64,000 nucleotides of DNA from Streptococcus sp. bf_0095 (GCF_004166885.1 NZ_RCYU01000002.1:434001-498000), one strand, 5' to 3'; shown: positions 42,246 to 53,700, counted from the stretch's first letter. The notes: generated by a model from the sequence alone, not told the origin. Program-made: numbers and translations.

Positions 42246-45200
42246 TTATTTTTTCTTCTTTTTAAGGAGATAAGCTGCACCGCTTGCGACTACAAAGGCT
42301 AATACCAAGCTAATCAAGGAGATAGTGGTACCAGTGCTTGGCAAGATACCAACCTTCTTACCTGGTTTCTTAGGTTCTGGTGTCACTGGCTCTGTTGGTT
42401 CATGTTTATTGGTCAGAACAACATTACCTTGACCATCCTCTGTTTTCGTCACTTGGTAACCGGTTGGAACATCGACTTCTTCCACCGTATAGGTGACAGC
42501 TTTGCCCTTGACATTCTTGTCCAGATCCGCAAAGGTATGAGTCCACTTGTTCTCAGCTGACAATTCAATGACTTTACCAGACTTCTTACCATCTGCATAA
42601 AGTTGCACTTTCACACTCTTCGGACGAAGGCCATCTTTGTCCTCTTGGTCATCCCACTGTTTGGTTACAGAGAGGGTGGTCTTACCTGGAGTGTGCGTAT
42701 TGGTAATAGTATAGCTTTCTTGGTCAATGCTTGGTGAATAGTTATTAACCTCTTCTTCTTGAAGGGTGTAGACGATTTCCTTGCCATCCTTAAACTTAGG
42801 AAGGCCAGTAAAGGTTTCTTTCCAATCGGTCTCGCTTGTAATATCTTTGCGAGCCACTTCTCCACCATTGGCAAGAAGTTTCACAGTGATCTTAGTCGGA
42901 CGAAGACCATCTTGGTTGTCATTGTCCATCCAGATCTTAGTGACTGGAATATCCACCGTACTTGGAGTGTGCGTATTGGTCAAGACGATATCGCCCTTCT
43001 CCTTGCTCTCTTCTGTTACGGTGTAACCTTCAGGGACATCCACTTCTTTAACAGAATAGTGAATCTCTTGTCCGTTTGCTTTTTCAGCAAGTTTCTCAAA
43101 GGTATGCGTCCATTTATTGTCAGCTGACAAGACAACTTCCTTGCCTAGCTTTTGATCACCCGCATACAATTGGACGCGAATTTCTTTTGGACGAAGGCCA
43201 TCTTGGTTATGAGCGTCATCCCATTTCTTAGTGACCTTGACCTGAGTGACAGCCGGTTCATGCTTATTGGTCAAGACAGGATGAGCTGGATCCTTGTCAT
43301 CAATTGAAAGGGTGTAGCCTTCTGGGACATTCTCTTCTTTCACAGTGTAGTGAATGGCCTTGCCGGCTGCTTTTTCATCAAGATTTTCAAACGTTCCTTG
43401 CCATTGATTCGCTTCTGACAATTCTAGAGTCTGGTCTGTAGCAACCCCATCTTTATAGAGTTTGACTGTAATTGTCGCTGGGCGAAGACCATCTTGGTTA
43501 TTGGCATCGTCCCATTTCTTGGTTACTTGAACTTTCGTCTTAGAAGGAGTGTGGGTATTCGCAATCACTACCTGACCTGGATTGGTCGTTTCTACCGTTT
43601 GAGTATAGCCTTCTGGAACTTCTGTTTCTTTCACGGTATACTGAATAGCTTGACCAGCTTTTTTCTCATCCAAATCAGAGAAGGTATAAGTCCAGTCGTT
43701 GTCTGCAGAAAGTTCTACCTCTTTACCTGATTTTTGGTCATTCGCATAGAGTTGGACCTTGATGCTCTTCGGACGAAGGCCATCTTGGTTTTCTGCATCT
43801 GTCCATTTCTTGGTCACTGTTACACTTGTCTTACCTGGTTTGTAGGTGTTGGTAATGGTTGATCCTTCGATAGCTGTCGAGTAGTTGGCAACTGTATCTT
43901 CCGTTACCGTATAGACTAGTTTTTGACCATTCTTATAGACTGGCAAGTCAGTGAAGCTGTGGCTCCATGTATCTCCCTCACCAGACAGAGTAGCCGTCTG
44001 TACTTCCTCTCCGTTGGCTAGGAGATGGACCGTGATGGTTGATGGACGGAGTCCGTCTTGGTTCTGAGCATCATCCCAAACTTTTTTCACGCTGACTTCT
44101 GTAGTTTCAGGAGTACGCTTGTTGGTAATGGTCGCTTTTCCATCGACGAACTGAGCTTCTTGACTTTCAGCTGTATAATGAGTCGGTACCTTGACTTCTT
44201 TTACAGTATAGGTAATCACATTACCATCATTGTCTTTGTCTGGAAGAGCGCTGAAGGTTACTTTCCAGTCATTTCCTGCTGAAAGGGCTACTGGTTTGCC
44301 TTCTGCTGTTCCATTCTTGTACAATTGGAATTCAATCTTTTCTGGACGAAGACCTTCGACGTTGTCTTGGTCATCCCAGACTTTTGAAGCTTCCAGATCG
44401 ATATAATGGATATCTTTCTCATTGGCGATCACTTTTGGTGAAGCTTTTGAACCAGTCGCTTCGCCATCAATCGTGACATGGTAAAGCTGTTGATCTGCAT
44501 CGTAGGTCACAACGACTGCATGCTCTGTCTCATCCAACTTGTAGTTGTTTGGAGCTTTCGTCTCTTTAAGAGTGTAAGTTCCTTCTGTTAGGGTGGTGAA
44601 AGCAAGGTCTCCATCCTTATCAGAAACTTGAGTCGCAAGGACAGTACCAGTCGCATCTGACAAGGTGAACTCCGCACCAGCTAAGCCTTTGCTAGTATCA
44701 TCCTTGTCTACTTTCTTCACATGGAAGCTCGCCGCAAAGATTTGAGACGTTACGGTGTTGGATTCGCGGTTTCCTTCATGTCCTTTAGCTCTGTATCCGA
44801 ATTGGTTATGGGCTTGGACGACACCTGAACGACCGCCATTGTCCTTGTTATCTTCTGTCCGTTCTAGCATCAACTGCTTGACTTGGTCTGTCAATTCGCT
44901 TGGGTTGACCACTGGCACCGCAACATCTACTTGGCTACGTGCACCGATAGTGGTTCCCTCATTGGCTACGACCTTAATTCCTGTTACTTTACTATAGTCT
45001 GTGACATCTGCTGACCAAATATCTTTATCTGCAGCTTGTGCCATGGTGCTAGCTGTAACTGTGGTATCTGTTGTGTAGTATACTGTCCATCCTTCCGGAG
45101 CAGTGACTGGTCCGCGAAGACTAACGGTGTATTCTGTCTTACGGGCTGAAGCATCCAGTGTATTGACATCTCCAACTTTAGGGAGAACGTCATAGATAAC

Positions 45201-47582
45201 CGTGTTTTCAACTGGACTATCTGTGTTGTTTTTAATCGTTAACTTGTAATTAAAGGTTTCCCCTGGTTTAAAGGTTCGAGTTACTGTTGAAGCATCAGAC
45301 AAGTCATCGTTCTTGGCGATGAACTTACGAGAATAAACCCCTTCAGCTGCGACAATAGTATAGTTGGATTCCGCATGAGGAATCTTATCCGTTGTCGAAC
45401 CATTGTTGTTTAAATCATAGCTATCTACTGCAACTGTATTCGGGTTAGCAGTTTCTAGATCCCAGAGGCCTTCTCCTGCCAGATAGATATGGTTGGTAAA
45501 GGTTCCGCCATCAGCCTTCCCTTTTAATTTAGTATAGATGAATGGTAAATTAGCCTTGCCACCAGTCTCTAGGGAGCGTTTGATAAATTCCTTTTGATCC
45601 AAATGGATAATCAAGGCAGAACGTCCAGAATTGTGGTAGTTTTCAATGACCTCATAGGATTTGTACCAAGGGGCATAAAAACGAGTGTTATTCTTATCAA
45701 AGTATTGATCTAGGTATTTGAAGTCAATATCCAAGGTATTTGGATCAAAGAGATCAATAACACGCAAGTCCTTGTAATCCTTACCTGGATCTAAGCGAAC
45801 ATTATTAGCAGATAGGGCAAAACGAATGGTTTTTCCATCTGTGAATTGGACATTGTTATAATCTGTATTCTTAGTCAGTTCAACATTTTCTGTCAATGGA
45901 AGAAGTTTGAACTGCCATTTAGCAGATTGGTCTCTGTCTGCCCCTGACTGGGTTTTATAGGTGATCCGTCCAGTATTTTCATAGGCATTCTTGGACTCAT
46001 CATTTTGATCGATATGGGTCTTTTCTGGATCCTTGAAGGCTGTATAGGTAGAAATATAAATCCCTTGACCAGATGGAAGCGCGAAGTCATCTTTCATCTC
46101 CAGTCTCCAGCCGACAACCGTTCCATATTTGGTCAAATCAATGTTTCCAAATCCATCCTTGTCTGCCTCTGGTTGGATTTCTTTAGTTGAGCCATCTTCC
46201 ATGGTTAGGATGATGCGTTTCACGTATTGATTGATCAGAGGTCCATTTCCATAGATTCCAATCAACATACGACCATATTCAATTTTGGTAAACTTCAAGC
46301 GCGAGTCTACTTGCTCATCATAAAAGACAATGTTTTTCTGAGCAAATGGTGTGGTGTTATTGTATTTCAAGAGCCACTTGTAGTTAGCCGCCTTGTAGTC
46401 TGTCGAATCGTAGACATTTCCTTCTGCTTGTTTAGCAAAAGCTCCTTTACCTTCCAAGTCACGCGAAGTAAGTCGGAAGATGAGAGAATCTTCAGCCGTT
46501 ACATCCGGCTCTCCCTCACCACGTTCCGCAGGAATCCCCACGACAGACGCAGTGTTGGTCAAATCTTTCACTAAGACATCTTCTAAGGTTTGGTCTTTTT
46601 CCATGACCAAATCAGGGAATTTCAAGTATAAGAAACTCTTATCTTGGATTTTTTGCATCAAATCTGAGTGGTAACTTTGAACATTTTTATTTTCATCAGC
46701 TACAAAAGTTTTTGAAACCGTACCATCCCCATTGTCGACCCAGCCTTCTGATTTTTCTGTATCTAGAACCGCTGTACGAGTTTTTCCATCTTTGTCCGTA
46801 TAGGTTGGCAGCTTATCTGTGATCGTTGCAGATTCCAACTGACGATAGCTACCATTGTACTGTCCACGCATCCCATCTAACAAGAAGGCAAAAGGAACGG
46901 AAGTAGCTTTTTCGATGTACTTTTTGCCATCTGCTCCAGTTACAATCCCTGGAGAGGCTTCCGCATAGTCTCTGGACATGGTCGCATCATAGTTCTGATT
47001 GACAAACTTGGTCAAGGTATAATCCTTGTATTGAGGTTTCCAAGTGATACTATTTAAAGCAGTCTCAGCACCATTGATATTGAGCGTCCCTGTAATATCC
47101 ATCGAGTAGTTAGTAGGAGGGAAACCTAGCTTAAACTTGGCGATGAAGGGTAAGGTCAAGACTTCAGATTTTTGGTAGTTCGTAAAATGTAAACTTACAT
47201 GGTAGTCATCTCCCACCTTTGTCACTGTTGGTGCATCATGTTGTGAGCTACTATTAAACTCGGGAACATTGACCTCATCCAAGTACTTCCCTGGAAGCAC
47301 TAGATTGACAACCACGTCATCGAGATCTGTTGTCAGATTCTTAGGGGTAATCTGAATGTAGCCAGACATGGTATCAGATGTGTTATAGGCCATGCCGCCT
47401 GGATGCTCTTGCTTATCTCCATACAAGAGGCTAACATCTAAGGCACCATTATCTCCGACTGCTAGCTCTTGCGCCAAGGCTGTTACAGCACCTTGGCCCA
47501 ATTGACCCAGCATCATCAAAATGGTGAAGAGAGCAAACCCTTTTTTTAAAAAGCTTTTCCATAAGGATGATCTCCTGTTCAT
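42246..47582 (-). CDS. LPXTG adhesin with seven Cna_B repeats
   Basis: A 1778-residue surface protein. The signal peptide (about residues 1-38) carries a GFALFTILMMLGQLGQG core. Residues about 40-950 form an N-terminal adhesive region built of all-beta domains with no match I can name. A SpaA-type Cna_B domain (FHVKKVDKDD, with ETKAPNNY) lies at about 955-1065. Seven tandem Cna_B repeats follow to about 1735, each with VTKxWxD, an N-Q-DGLRP motif, a YTVKE-type Glu and a TNxH-type Asn. These Lys/Glu/Asn sets form intramolecular isopeptide bonds in this family. LPSTG near 1748, a hydrophobic stretch and KKKKK anchor it by sortase. No sortase or pilin gene is nearby, so it is a single adhesin rather than a pilus island. 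Ligand unknown. Confidence 0.92.
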   Translation of the reverse strand: MNRRSSLWKSFLKKGFALFTILMMLGQLGQGAVTALAQELAVGDNGALDVSLLYGDKQEHPGGMAYNTSDTMSGYIQITPKNLTTDLDDVVVNLVLPGKYLDEVNVPEFNSSSQHDAPTVTKVGDDYHVSLHFTNYQKSEVLTLPFIAKFKLGFPPTNYSMDITGTLNINGAETALNSITWKPQYKDYTLTKFVNQNYDATMSRDYAEASPGIVTGADGKKYIEKATSVPFAFLLDGMRGQYNGSYRQLESATITDKLPTYTDKDGKTRTAVLDTEKSEGWVDNGDGTVSKTFVADENKNVQSYHSDLMQKIQDKSFLYLKFPDLVMEKDQTLEDVLVKDLTNTASVVGIPAERGEGEPDVTAEDSLIFRLTSRDLEGKGAFAKQAEGNVYDSTDYKAANYKWLLKYNNTTPFAQKNIVFYDEQVDSRLKFTKIEYGRMLIGIYGNGPLINQYVKRIILTMEDGSTKEIQPEADKDGFGNIDLTKYGTVVGWRLEMKDDFALPSGQGIYISTYTAFKDPEKTHIDQNDESKNAYENTGRITYKTQSGADRDQSAKWQFKLLPLTENVELTKNTDYNNVQFTDGKTIRFALSANNVRLDPGKDYKDLRVIDLFDPNTLDIDFKYLDQYFDKNNTRFYAPWYKSYEVIENYHNSGRSALIIHLDQKEFIKRSLETGGKANLPFIYTKLKGKADGGTFTNHIYLAGEGLWDLETANPNTVAVDSYDLNNNGSTTDKIPHAESNYTIVAAEGVYSRKFIAKNDDLSDASTVTRTFKPGETFNYKLTIKNNTDSPVENTVIYDVLPKVGDVNTLDASARKTEYTVSLRGPVTAPEGWTVYYTTDTTVTASTMAQAADKDIWSADVTDYSKVTGIKVVANEGTTIGARSQVDVAVPVVNPSELTDQVKQLMLERTEDNKDNGGRSGVVQAHNQFGYRAKGHEGNRESNTVTSQIFAASFHVKKVDKDDTSKGLAGAEFTLSDATGTVLATQVSDKDGDLAFTTLTEGTYTLKETKAPNNYKLDETEHAVVVTYDADQQLYHVTIDGEATGSKASPKVIANEKDIHYIDLEASKVWDDQDNVEGLRPEKIEFQLYKNGTAEGKPVALSAGNDWKVTFSALPDKDNDGNVITYTVKEVKVPTHYTAESQEAQFVDGKATITNKRTPETTEVSVKKVWDDAQNQDGLRPSTITVHLLANGEEVQTATLSGEGDTWSHSFTDLPVYKNGQKLVYTVTEDTVANYSTAIEGSTITNTYKPGKTSVTVTKKWTDAENQDGLRPKSIKVQLYANDQKSGKEVELSADNDWTYTFSDLDEKKAGQAIQYTVKETEVPEGYTQTVETTNPGQVVIANTHTPSKTKVQVTKKWDDANNQDGLRPATITVKLYKDGVATDQTLELSEANQWQGTFENLDEKAAGKAIHYTVKEENVPEGYTLSIDDKDPAHPVLTNKHEPAVTQVKVTKKWDDAHNQDGLRPKEIRVQLYAGDQKLGKEVVLSADNKWTHTFEKLAEKANGQEIHYSVKEVDVPEGYTVTEESKEKGDIVLTNTHTPSTVDIPVTKIWMDNDNQDGLRPTKITVKLLANGGEVARKDITSETDWKETFTGLPKFKDGKEIVYTLQEEEVNNYSPSIDQESYTITNTHTPGKTTLSVTKQWDDQEDKDGLRPKSVKVQLYADGKKSGKVIELSAENKWTHTFADLDKNVKGKAVTYTVEEVDVPTGYQVTKTEDGQGNVVLTNKHEPTEPVTPEPKKPGKKVGILPSTGTTISLISLVLAFVVASGAAYLLKKKKK
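42400..44400 (-). repeat. seven tandem Cna_B-coding repeats
   Basis: Seven units of about 280-300 bases, each coding for one Cna_B stalk domain. The units carry near-constant GGACGAAGNCCATCTTGG-type plus-strand blocks (encoding the QDGLRP turn) and diverged loops. Such arrays expand and contract by recombination. Confidence 0.8.
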
Positions 47583-47663
47583 TCTTTCATCTCCTTTTTA
47601 TCATTTTGAACCGCAAAAGTTCCTCACTCCATTTTTATCACATATGAGCCAATTTAGCCAACG

Positions 47664-47693
47664 ATTATATAAAAAGTGTCGCTAAATGAACAA
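47664..47693 (-). promoter_or_regulatory. adhesin promoter
   Basis: TTGTTC (47688-47693) and TATAAT (47664-47669) are 18 bases apart on the minus strand. The rest of the 440-base gap 47583-48025 contains the next terminator and nothing else I can recognise. Confidence 0.55.
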
Positions 47694-47944
47694 ATTAACC
47701 ATCTAATGTTTTTGTTTTTTTAAGTTTTCTTGATTTCTGCATCAACCAGCCAATTTAGGTTAAGTCCTCCAAAGATATGATTGCAAAGATCTATTATATG
47801 GCTCCAGCCCTTGTTTTCATAGCTTTTTTATACCCTTCTCAGTTACCTTTAAATAGTTGCATAGATATCTCTAGGGTGTTTTTAAATTTTTTTGGACAAA
47901 AACTCCTTGCCTAATGACTCCTCCTCCTATCATCAAAGGGATGC

Positions 47945-47974
47945 AAAAAACCAGCCCCTTCATAGAGCTGGTTG
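47945..47974 (-). terminator. terminator of the CHAP hydrolase gene
   Basis: AACCAGC and GCTGGTT arms around an 11-base loop, followed on the minus strand by TTTTTT. Confidence 0.8.
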
Positions 47975-48025
47975 TCTTTCTATTCTAGAAATGTCATTAG
48001 GCAATGATGCTGAAAAATATGTATG

Positions 48026-50497
48026 TTATTTATAGCGCGGTGTCGCAAATCCGCGGATATTCCCATGTCCGATACGGTATACATTGCGTTTGACAGTTCC
48101 AACGGCACCGGAATTTCCTTCGATTGTATGAATCAGTCCATTTTCGACGCGTTCCACAATTCCAATATGGTCTGCCCAACCATCATTTGATTGATAATCT
48201 TGATCCCAGTTAAAGGTGATGATATCCCCTGCTTTTGGTGTAGAAGCACCATTTTCATTCCAAATGCCCAAGCGTTTGAAAATTTGGATGTGACGTTCAA
48301 CTCCACATTCACGGCCAATCAAACCACTCAAGCCTTCCCGCTGAAAGACCGTTGTGACAAAGACGTCACACCAGTCATCAGTCATCTTCACCTCATAACC
48401 AACTGGAAGTGGTTTGATACTGTTGTAATCATTGACCAATTGTTGGTGAGCTGCACTTCCTGTGCGAGCACCGACTAAACTTGCTGCTGCCCGTAAGACA
48501 CGGTCCCGTTGTCCATTCGTTACACGAGGAGTGAAAGCAGTTTGATCTACTGTCGCACGGGGATGAAGGGCTGTTTGACCAAGGTTAAAGCCTTCAACGC
48601 CACCATCGACATAATCCACATAGACGTGAGTGGTATAGTTACCTGATTGGTACTGGTGATTTGCTGCAGAGACTTGCACTTCTGTATGCGTACCAGAAGG
48701 TGCTGTAGAATACCAGTAGAGGTTTTCTTGATGAGCTTGAGACCAGGCAGCAACACGGATATTCTTGATCTGACGTCCCTGAGGTGCTTGGTCCACTGTT
48801 ACCGTATAGGTTCCCGCACCAGAATTAACATTCTTGATCCCTGTTTGGGTCCTGGTCGTCAGATTTCTAAATTCCACTTCTGTGGTTGTTGTTCCAGCCC
48901 CTACACGCGAACCATCATTTTGGATGTAATAAAGATGAACATGGTATTTGCCAGTAGAGTTCTTGTGATCGCTAGCCTTGACAGAAACCTTGTAGTCTCC
49001 GTTCGCTTGACGAGTCGCTTCATACCAACGGATATCATCTTGACCATCCTTATCAGACCAAGTTGGAACTTGAACAGTCCGTACGCCTTTAGGGCTGTAG
49101 ACATCCTTAATGATGACGTCAAAAGTTCCCGTATCCTTGTTATTGTTTTGGATTACAATCGTACCAGAACGACGGGCTTGACGTACTTCTGCTGTAGTTT
49201 CTGTAATATAGTTTCGTTGGTTGTCATTGTCCACATAGTAGACATGGACATTGTATTTGCCGTCCTCATTTTTATGATCTGAGGCTTTGATGGTAGCTCG
49301 GTAACTGCCGTCACTTTGACGAATCGCTTTGTGCCAAACAAGATCATCTTGCCAGTTCTTATCTGACCAGGTCGGAATCAAAACTTCTTTCAGTCCATTT
49401 GGTGCAACAACATTACGAATTACTGCATCAAAGGTGCCTGTCTCAGAATTATTGTTCTCTATCGTTACAGTTCCATTTGGTTTTACGTGACGCACTTCTG
49501 TAGTGGTTTCTGTGATATAGCTTCGTTGGTTATTTTGATCTACATAGTAGACATGAACATTGTATTTGCCATCATCATTTTTATGATCTGAAGCTTTGAT
49601 GGTAGCACGGTAGCTGCCGTCACTTTGACGAATCGCTTTGTGCCAAACAAGATCATCTTGCCAGTTCTTATCTGACCAGGTCGGAATCAAGACTTCTTTC
49701 AGTCCATTTGGTGCAACAACATTACGAATTACTGCATTAAAGGTGCCTGTCTCAGAATTATTATTTTCAATCGTTACCGTACCACTTGGTTTTACGTGGT
49801 GTACTTCTGTAGTGGTTTCTGTGATGTAGTTTCGTTTGTCAGCTTGATCTACATAATAAACATGGACATTGTATTTACCATCTTCATTTTTATGATCTGA
49901 GGCTTTGATAGTAGCTCGGTAGCTGCCATCACTTTGACGGACTGCCTTGTGCCATACTAGATCATCCTGCCAGTTCTTGTCCGACCATGTTGGAACCAAG
50001 ACTTCTTTTAATCCATTCGGGGCTACTACGTTGCGAATAACTGCATCAAAGATGCCTGTCTCTGTATTGTTATTTTCAATTGTTAGCGTACCACTTGGTT
50101 TCTGTACTTCATCTATCGGTAAACTATTATTTTCTGCATCTACCACTCGTGCGCGTGCGCCGTATGGGGCGCGACTAGCTACCACAGTAGGTGCTGGTTG
50201 CTCTAATGAACCCTTCTCGTCAGTGACCTGCTCAGATGACTGATTGTCACTAACAGTCTGTGTGACAGGTGCTATCGCTGTTGCAACGGTATTTTCTGTC
50301 TGAACACCTTTCTTAACTCCCACTCCTTCGTTCACAGTATTCTGTGCTTCTGATGAAGTTGTTGTATTTGCAACGACAGCTGATGTATTTTCTGGTGTTT
50401 GATCGGACGCATGTTGCTCATCAGCTTTGACTTGTTGTGTCGAAAAAGCTAACAAAACGGCTGTCCCAGCATAAAAAATAAGATCTTTCTTTTTCAT
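48026..50497 (-). CDS. secreted CHAP-domain murein hydrolase with five Bsp-like repeats
   Basis: An 823-residue secreted protein with signal peptide MKKKDLIFYAGTAVLLAFS. A variable Thr/Gln/Val-rich segment runs to about 130. Five GBS-Bsp-like repeats (PF08481 type) of about 103 residues span about 132-646; the first three are nearly identical (SGTVTIENNN to HVYYVDQ), the fourth and fifth diverged. The C-terminal 160 residues form a CHAP amidase/endopeptidase domain: Cys in TDDWCDVFVTTVF, His in ADHIGIVE and EGNS. No LPXTG or choline-binding repeats are present, so the Bsp repeats may bind the wall. The neighbour at 50750-54556 has the same signal and repeat type. A role in septum splitting is likely. 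Confidence 0.9.
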   Translation of the reverse strand: MKKKDLIFYAGTAVLLAFSTQQVKADEQHASDQTPENTSAVVANTTTSSEAQNTVNEGVGVKKGVQTENTVATAIAPVTQTVSDNQSSEQVTDEKGSLEQPAPTVVASRAPYGARARVVDAENNSLPIDEVQKPSGTLTIENNNTETGIFDAVIRNVVAPNGLKEVLVPTWSDKNWQDDLVWHKAVRQSDGSYRATIKASDHKNEDGKYNVHVYYVDQADKRNYITETTTEVHHVKPSGTVTIENNNSETGTFNAVIRNVVAPNGLKEVLIPTWSDKNWQDDLVWHKAIRQSDGSYRATIKASDHKNDDGKYNVHVYYVDQNNQRSYITETTTEVRHVKPNGTVTIENNNSETGTFDAVIRNVVAPNGLKEVLIPTWSDKNWQDDLVWHKAIRQSDGSYRATIKASDHKNEDGKYNVHVYYVDNDNQRNYITETTAEVRQARRSGTIVIQNNNKDTGTFDVIIKDVYSPKGVRTVQVPTWSDKDGQDDIRWYEATRQANGDYKVSVKASDHKNSTGKYHVHLYYIQNDGSRVGAGTTTTEVEFRNLTTRTQTGIKNVNSGAGTYTVTVDQAPQGRQIKNIRVAAWSQAHQENLYWYSTAPSGTHTEVQVSAANHQYQSGNYTTHVYVDYVDGGVEGFNLGQTALHPRATVDQTAFTPRVTNGQRDRVLRAAASLVGARTGSAAHQQLVNDYNSIKPLPVGYEVKMTDDWCDVFVTTVFQREGLSGLIGRECGVERHIQIFKRLGIWNENGASTPKAGDIITFNWDQDYQSNDGWADHIGIVERVENGLIHTIEGNSGAVGTVKRNVYRIGHGNIRGFATPRYK
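48560..50100 (-). repeat. Bsp-like repeat array in the CHAP hydrolase gene
   Basis: Five units of about 309 bases. Units 1-3 are very close at the DNA level, to each other and to units in 51285-53490. Boundaries recur at about 50098, 49790, 49480 and 49168. Confidence 0.85.
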
Positions 50498-50543
50498 GTA
50501 TCTTCCCTTACAATTTTTTTACGGATTGTATCCACGTAGTAGT

Positions 50544-50552
50544 ATTATAGCA
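50544..50552 (-). promoter_or_regulatory. extended -10 promoter of the CHAP hydrolase gene
   Basis: On the minus strand TGCTATAAT is a perfect extended -10 with no good -35. A leader of about 40 bases ends in AGGGAAG before the ATG. Confidence 0.55.
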
Positions 50553-50647
50553 CAAACCACCGGATCAAGGAACCTCTATAAAAAGTATAAGTTGAAGTAG
50601 AAAAAAAAGTTCTCGGTTGATTCAGTAAGTCCCTATATTTTTAAATT

Positions 50648-50685
50648 AAAAACGAGCATCTCCGTCTATGAGAATACTCGTTTTT
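50648..50685 (-). terminator. terminator of the GH25/C39-like hydrolase gene
   Basis: AAAACGAG and CTCGTTTT arms with further TCTC/GAGA pairing inside. A T-rich tail follows on the minus strand. Confidence 0.8.
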
Positions 50686-50749
50686 CCAAAACAAAATGGA
50701 TTATACCTGATTGCCATTGAATAAAATTTACTTACTTTTTTAGAAATAG

Positions 50750-53700
50750 CTAAGCAAAAACACTGAAAAATGGTGATCCTAATTTTGCATCAATTGGATC
50801 TGTACTTTTTACCGAGAAGATGTAATCAATAGAATGCCAACCGTTATTAGCAGGGTTGAATGGATCTCTTACATAAGTTTTCCCATTATCGTAGCCCTGC
50901 AAGACAATTTCATGCGTATAAGGAGCATTGATAAAGATGCTTTCTTCAACTGCAGCAAGAACGTGTTTTCCTGATACTAAGGTAGCTGCAATTGCATCTT
51001 TCCCTGTAAGCATTTGGCTCGTCAATCCCCAATGCTTAGTAGCAGCCACTAGTCCATCTGCATCAGTTCCAGCTACAGCAATTTTATTAAAGGAATTGGT
51101 GTTGTGATACAGATAATCCGCTACTGTCGTTGGTAGTACTTCTCTTCCGAGAATATCCGTAAATGCCATCGCTAAAGAGGTTGGAACACACCCTGATTGG
51201 TCCATATTACTCACACCATACCATTTTGCTCCCCAACGAGGGTCCCGTTGAGAATAATAGGTTGTTTGTGGATTTACCTTTTGATTTCGTGGAGACAAGG
51301 CTGTCTGACCGAGGTTAAAACCTTCAACTCCCCCATCTTTGTAGTCTACATAGACGTGAGTGGTATAGTTGCCCGCTTCATTACCGTGATTATTGGCAGA
51401 GACAGTGATCTCTGTGTGCATACCTGTCGGTGTTGCGGAATACCAGTAAAGATTTTCTTGATGAGCTTTAGACCAAGCTGCAACACGAATATTCTTAATC
51501 TGACGTCCCTGAGGTGCTTGATCTACAGCTACCGTATAGGTTCCGTTCGTTGTATTAACATTCTTGATAGAAGCTTGCGTCTTGGTCTGGGCATTTCGGA
51601 ACTCCACTTCTGTAGTCGTTGTACCAGCACCCACACGAGAGCCATCGTTTTGAATATAGTAAAGGTGAACATGGTACTTACCAGTAGAGTTCTTGTGATC
51701 GCTCGCTTTGACCGATACCTTGTAGTCTCCATTTGATTGGCGAGCCGCCTCATACCAGCGGATGTCGTCTTGGCCATCCTTATCAGACCAAGTTGGGACT
51801 TGCACAGTCCGAACACCTTTAGGGCTGTAAACATCCTTGATAATGACGTCAAAGGTACCTGTATCCTTGTTATTATTTTGGATTAAGAGAGTACCAGAAA
51901 GACGGGCTTGACGCACTTCTGTCGTGGTTTCTGTAATATAGTTTCGTTGGTTATTTTGATCTACATAATAAACATGGACATTGTATTTACCATCTTCATT
52001 TTTATGATCTGAGGCTTTGATGGTTGCACGGTAGCTGCCGTCACTTTGACGGACTGCTTTGTACCATACTAGATCATCTTGCCAGTTCTTGTCTGACCAG
52101 GTTGGGATCAAGACTTCTTTTAATCCATTTGGAGCTACTACATTGCGAATAACTGCATCAAAGGTGCCTGTTATAGTATTGTTATTCTCAATCGTTAACG
52201 TGCCGCTTGGTTTTACGTGATGTACTTCTGTAGCGGTTTCTGTAATGTAGTTTCGTTTGTCCATTTGATCTACATAATAGACATGGACATGGTACTTACC
52301 ATCTTCATTTTTGTGATCTGAGGCTTTGATGGTAGCTCGGTAGCTGCCGTCACTTTGACGGACTGCCTTATGCCATACTAGATCGTCTTGCCAGTTCTTG
52401 TCTGACCAGGTTGGAACCAAGACTTCTTTTAATCCATTCGGGGCTACTACATTACGAATAACTGCATCAAAGGTACCCATCTCAACATTATTATTTTCAA
52501 TCGTTAACGTGCCACTTGGTTTTACGTGGTGCACTTCTGTCGTAGTCTTTGCAATGTATGTTGTGCTTTCTGTGATGTAGTTTCGTTGGTTATTTTGATC
52601 AACAAAGTAGACATGGACGTTGTACTTACCATCTTCATTCTTATGATCACTCGCTTTGATCGTTGCACGATAACTGCCATCACTTTGACGGACCGCTTTG
52701 TGCCATACTAGATCGTCTTGCCAGTTCTTGTCCGACCAGGTTGGAACCAAGACTTCTTTCAAGCCATTTGGTGCAACAACATTGCGAATAACTGCATCAA
52801 AGGTGCCTGTCTCTGTATTGTTATTTTCAATCGTTACAGTTCCACTTGGTTTTACGTGGTGCACTTCTGTCTTGGTCTCTGTGATGTAGTTTCGTTTGTC
52901 AGCTTGATCTACATAATAAACATGGACATTGTATTTACCATCTTCATTTTTATGATCTGAGGCTTTGATAGTTGCACGGTAGCTGCCGTCACTTTGACGG
53001 ACTGCTTTATGCCATACTAGATCGTCTTGCCAGTTCTTGTCCGACCAGGTTGGGATCAAGACTTCCTTCAATCCATTTGGAGCTACTACATTGCGAATAA
53101 CTGCATCAAAGGTACCTGTCTCTGTATTGTTATTTTCAATCGTTACAGTGCCGCTTGGTTTTAAATCCTCTGGTCGTTTCCCAATATAAACGTTTGTCGT
53201 TGTTCCACCCACACCCGTCATTTGTCCATTATTCTGAACATAGTAAAGGTGAACATTGTAAAGACCGGTTGAGTTTTTATGGGCCGCTGCTTTTACATTG
53301 ACGGTATAGGTCCCATTTGCTTGACGGTTAGCTGTATACCAAACAAGGTCATCTTGACCGCCTGTTTCTGACCAGATTGGGACAGAAACGGTTCGAACTC
53401 CATTTGGTGCCTTAACATTTGAGATGACAACATCAAAGCGGCCCGTCATAGAATCGTTATTGACAATGTCAATCTTCCCACTTAAGCTGCCTTCTGTCGG
53501 GTCTGCTGCAAGTTTTGCGTTCGCTGTAAAGCGACCGGTATAGTCCACACTGTGGTCAAAGAGGTGTTTTCCTGGAAGCAATTCCGCTTGAGAAGTGAAC
53601 TGCCACGCACCAGCTTTCCCATTGTAACGCAAGCTTTTCGCATCGTTTACAGACAATTTTGGAGAAGGGTATTGGGCAACCCAGAAATTCTGAAGTCCAA

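Noticed and set aside
42246..47582. Pilus island built around the Cna_B protein
   Set aside because: No sortase C, no second pilin gene and no pilin motif; the gene stands alone.
47583..48025. Possible small gene in the gap between adhesin and CHAP hydrolase genes
   Set aside because: Only frames of a few codons with no supporting site; apart from a promoter and a terminator nothing is recognisable.
48560..53490. Regular direct repeats of about 309 bases, considered as a CRISPR-like or satellite array
   Set aside because: Units are in frame, encode Bsp-like domains and are far longer than CRISPR repeats; no cas genes are present.
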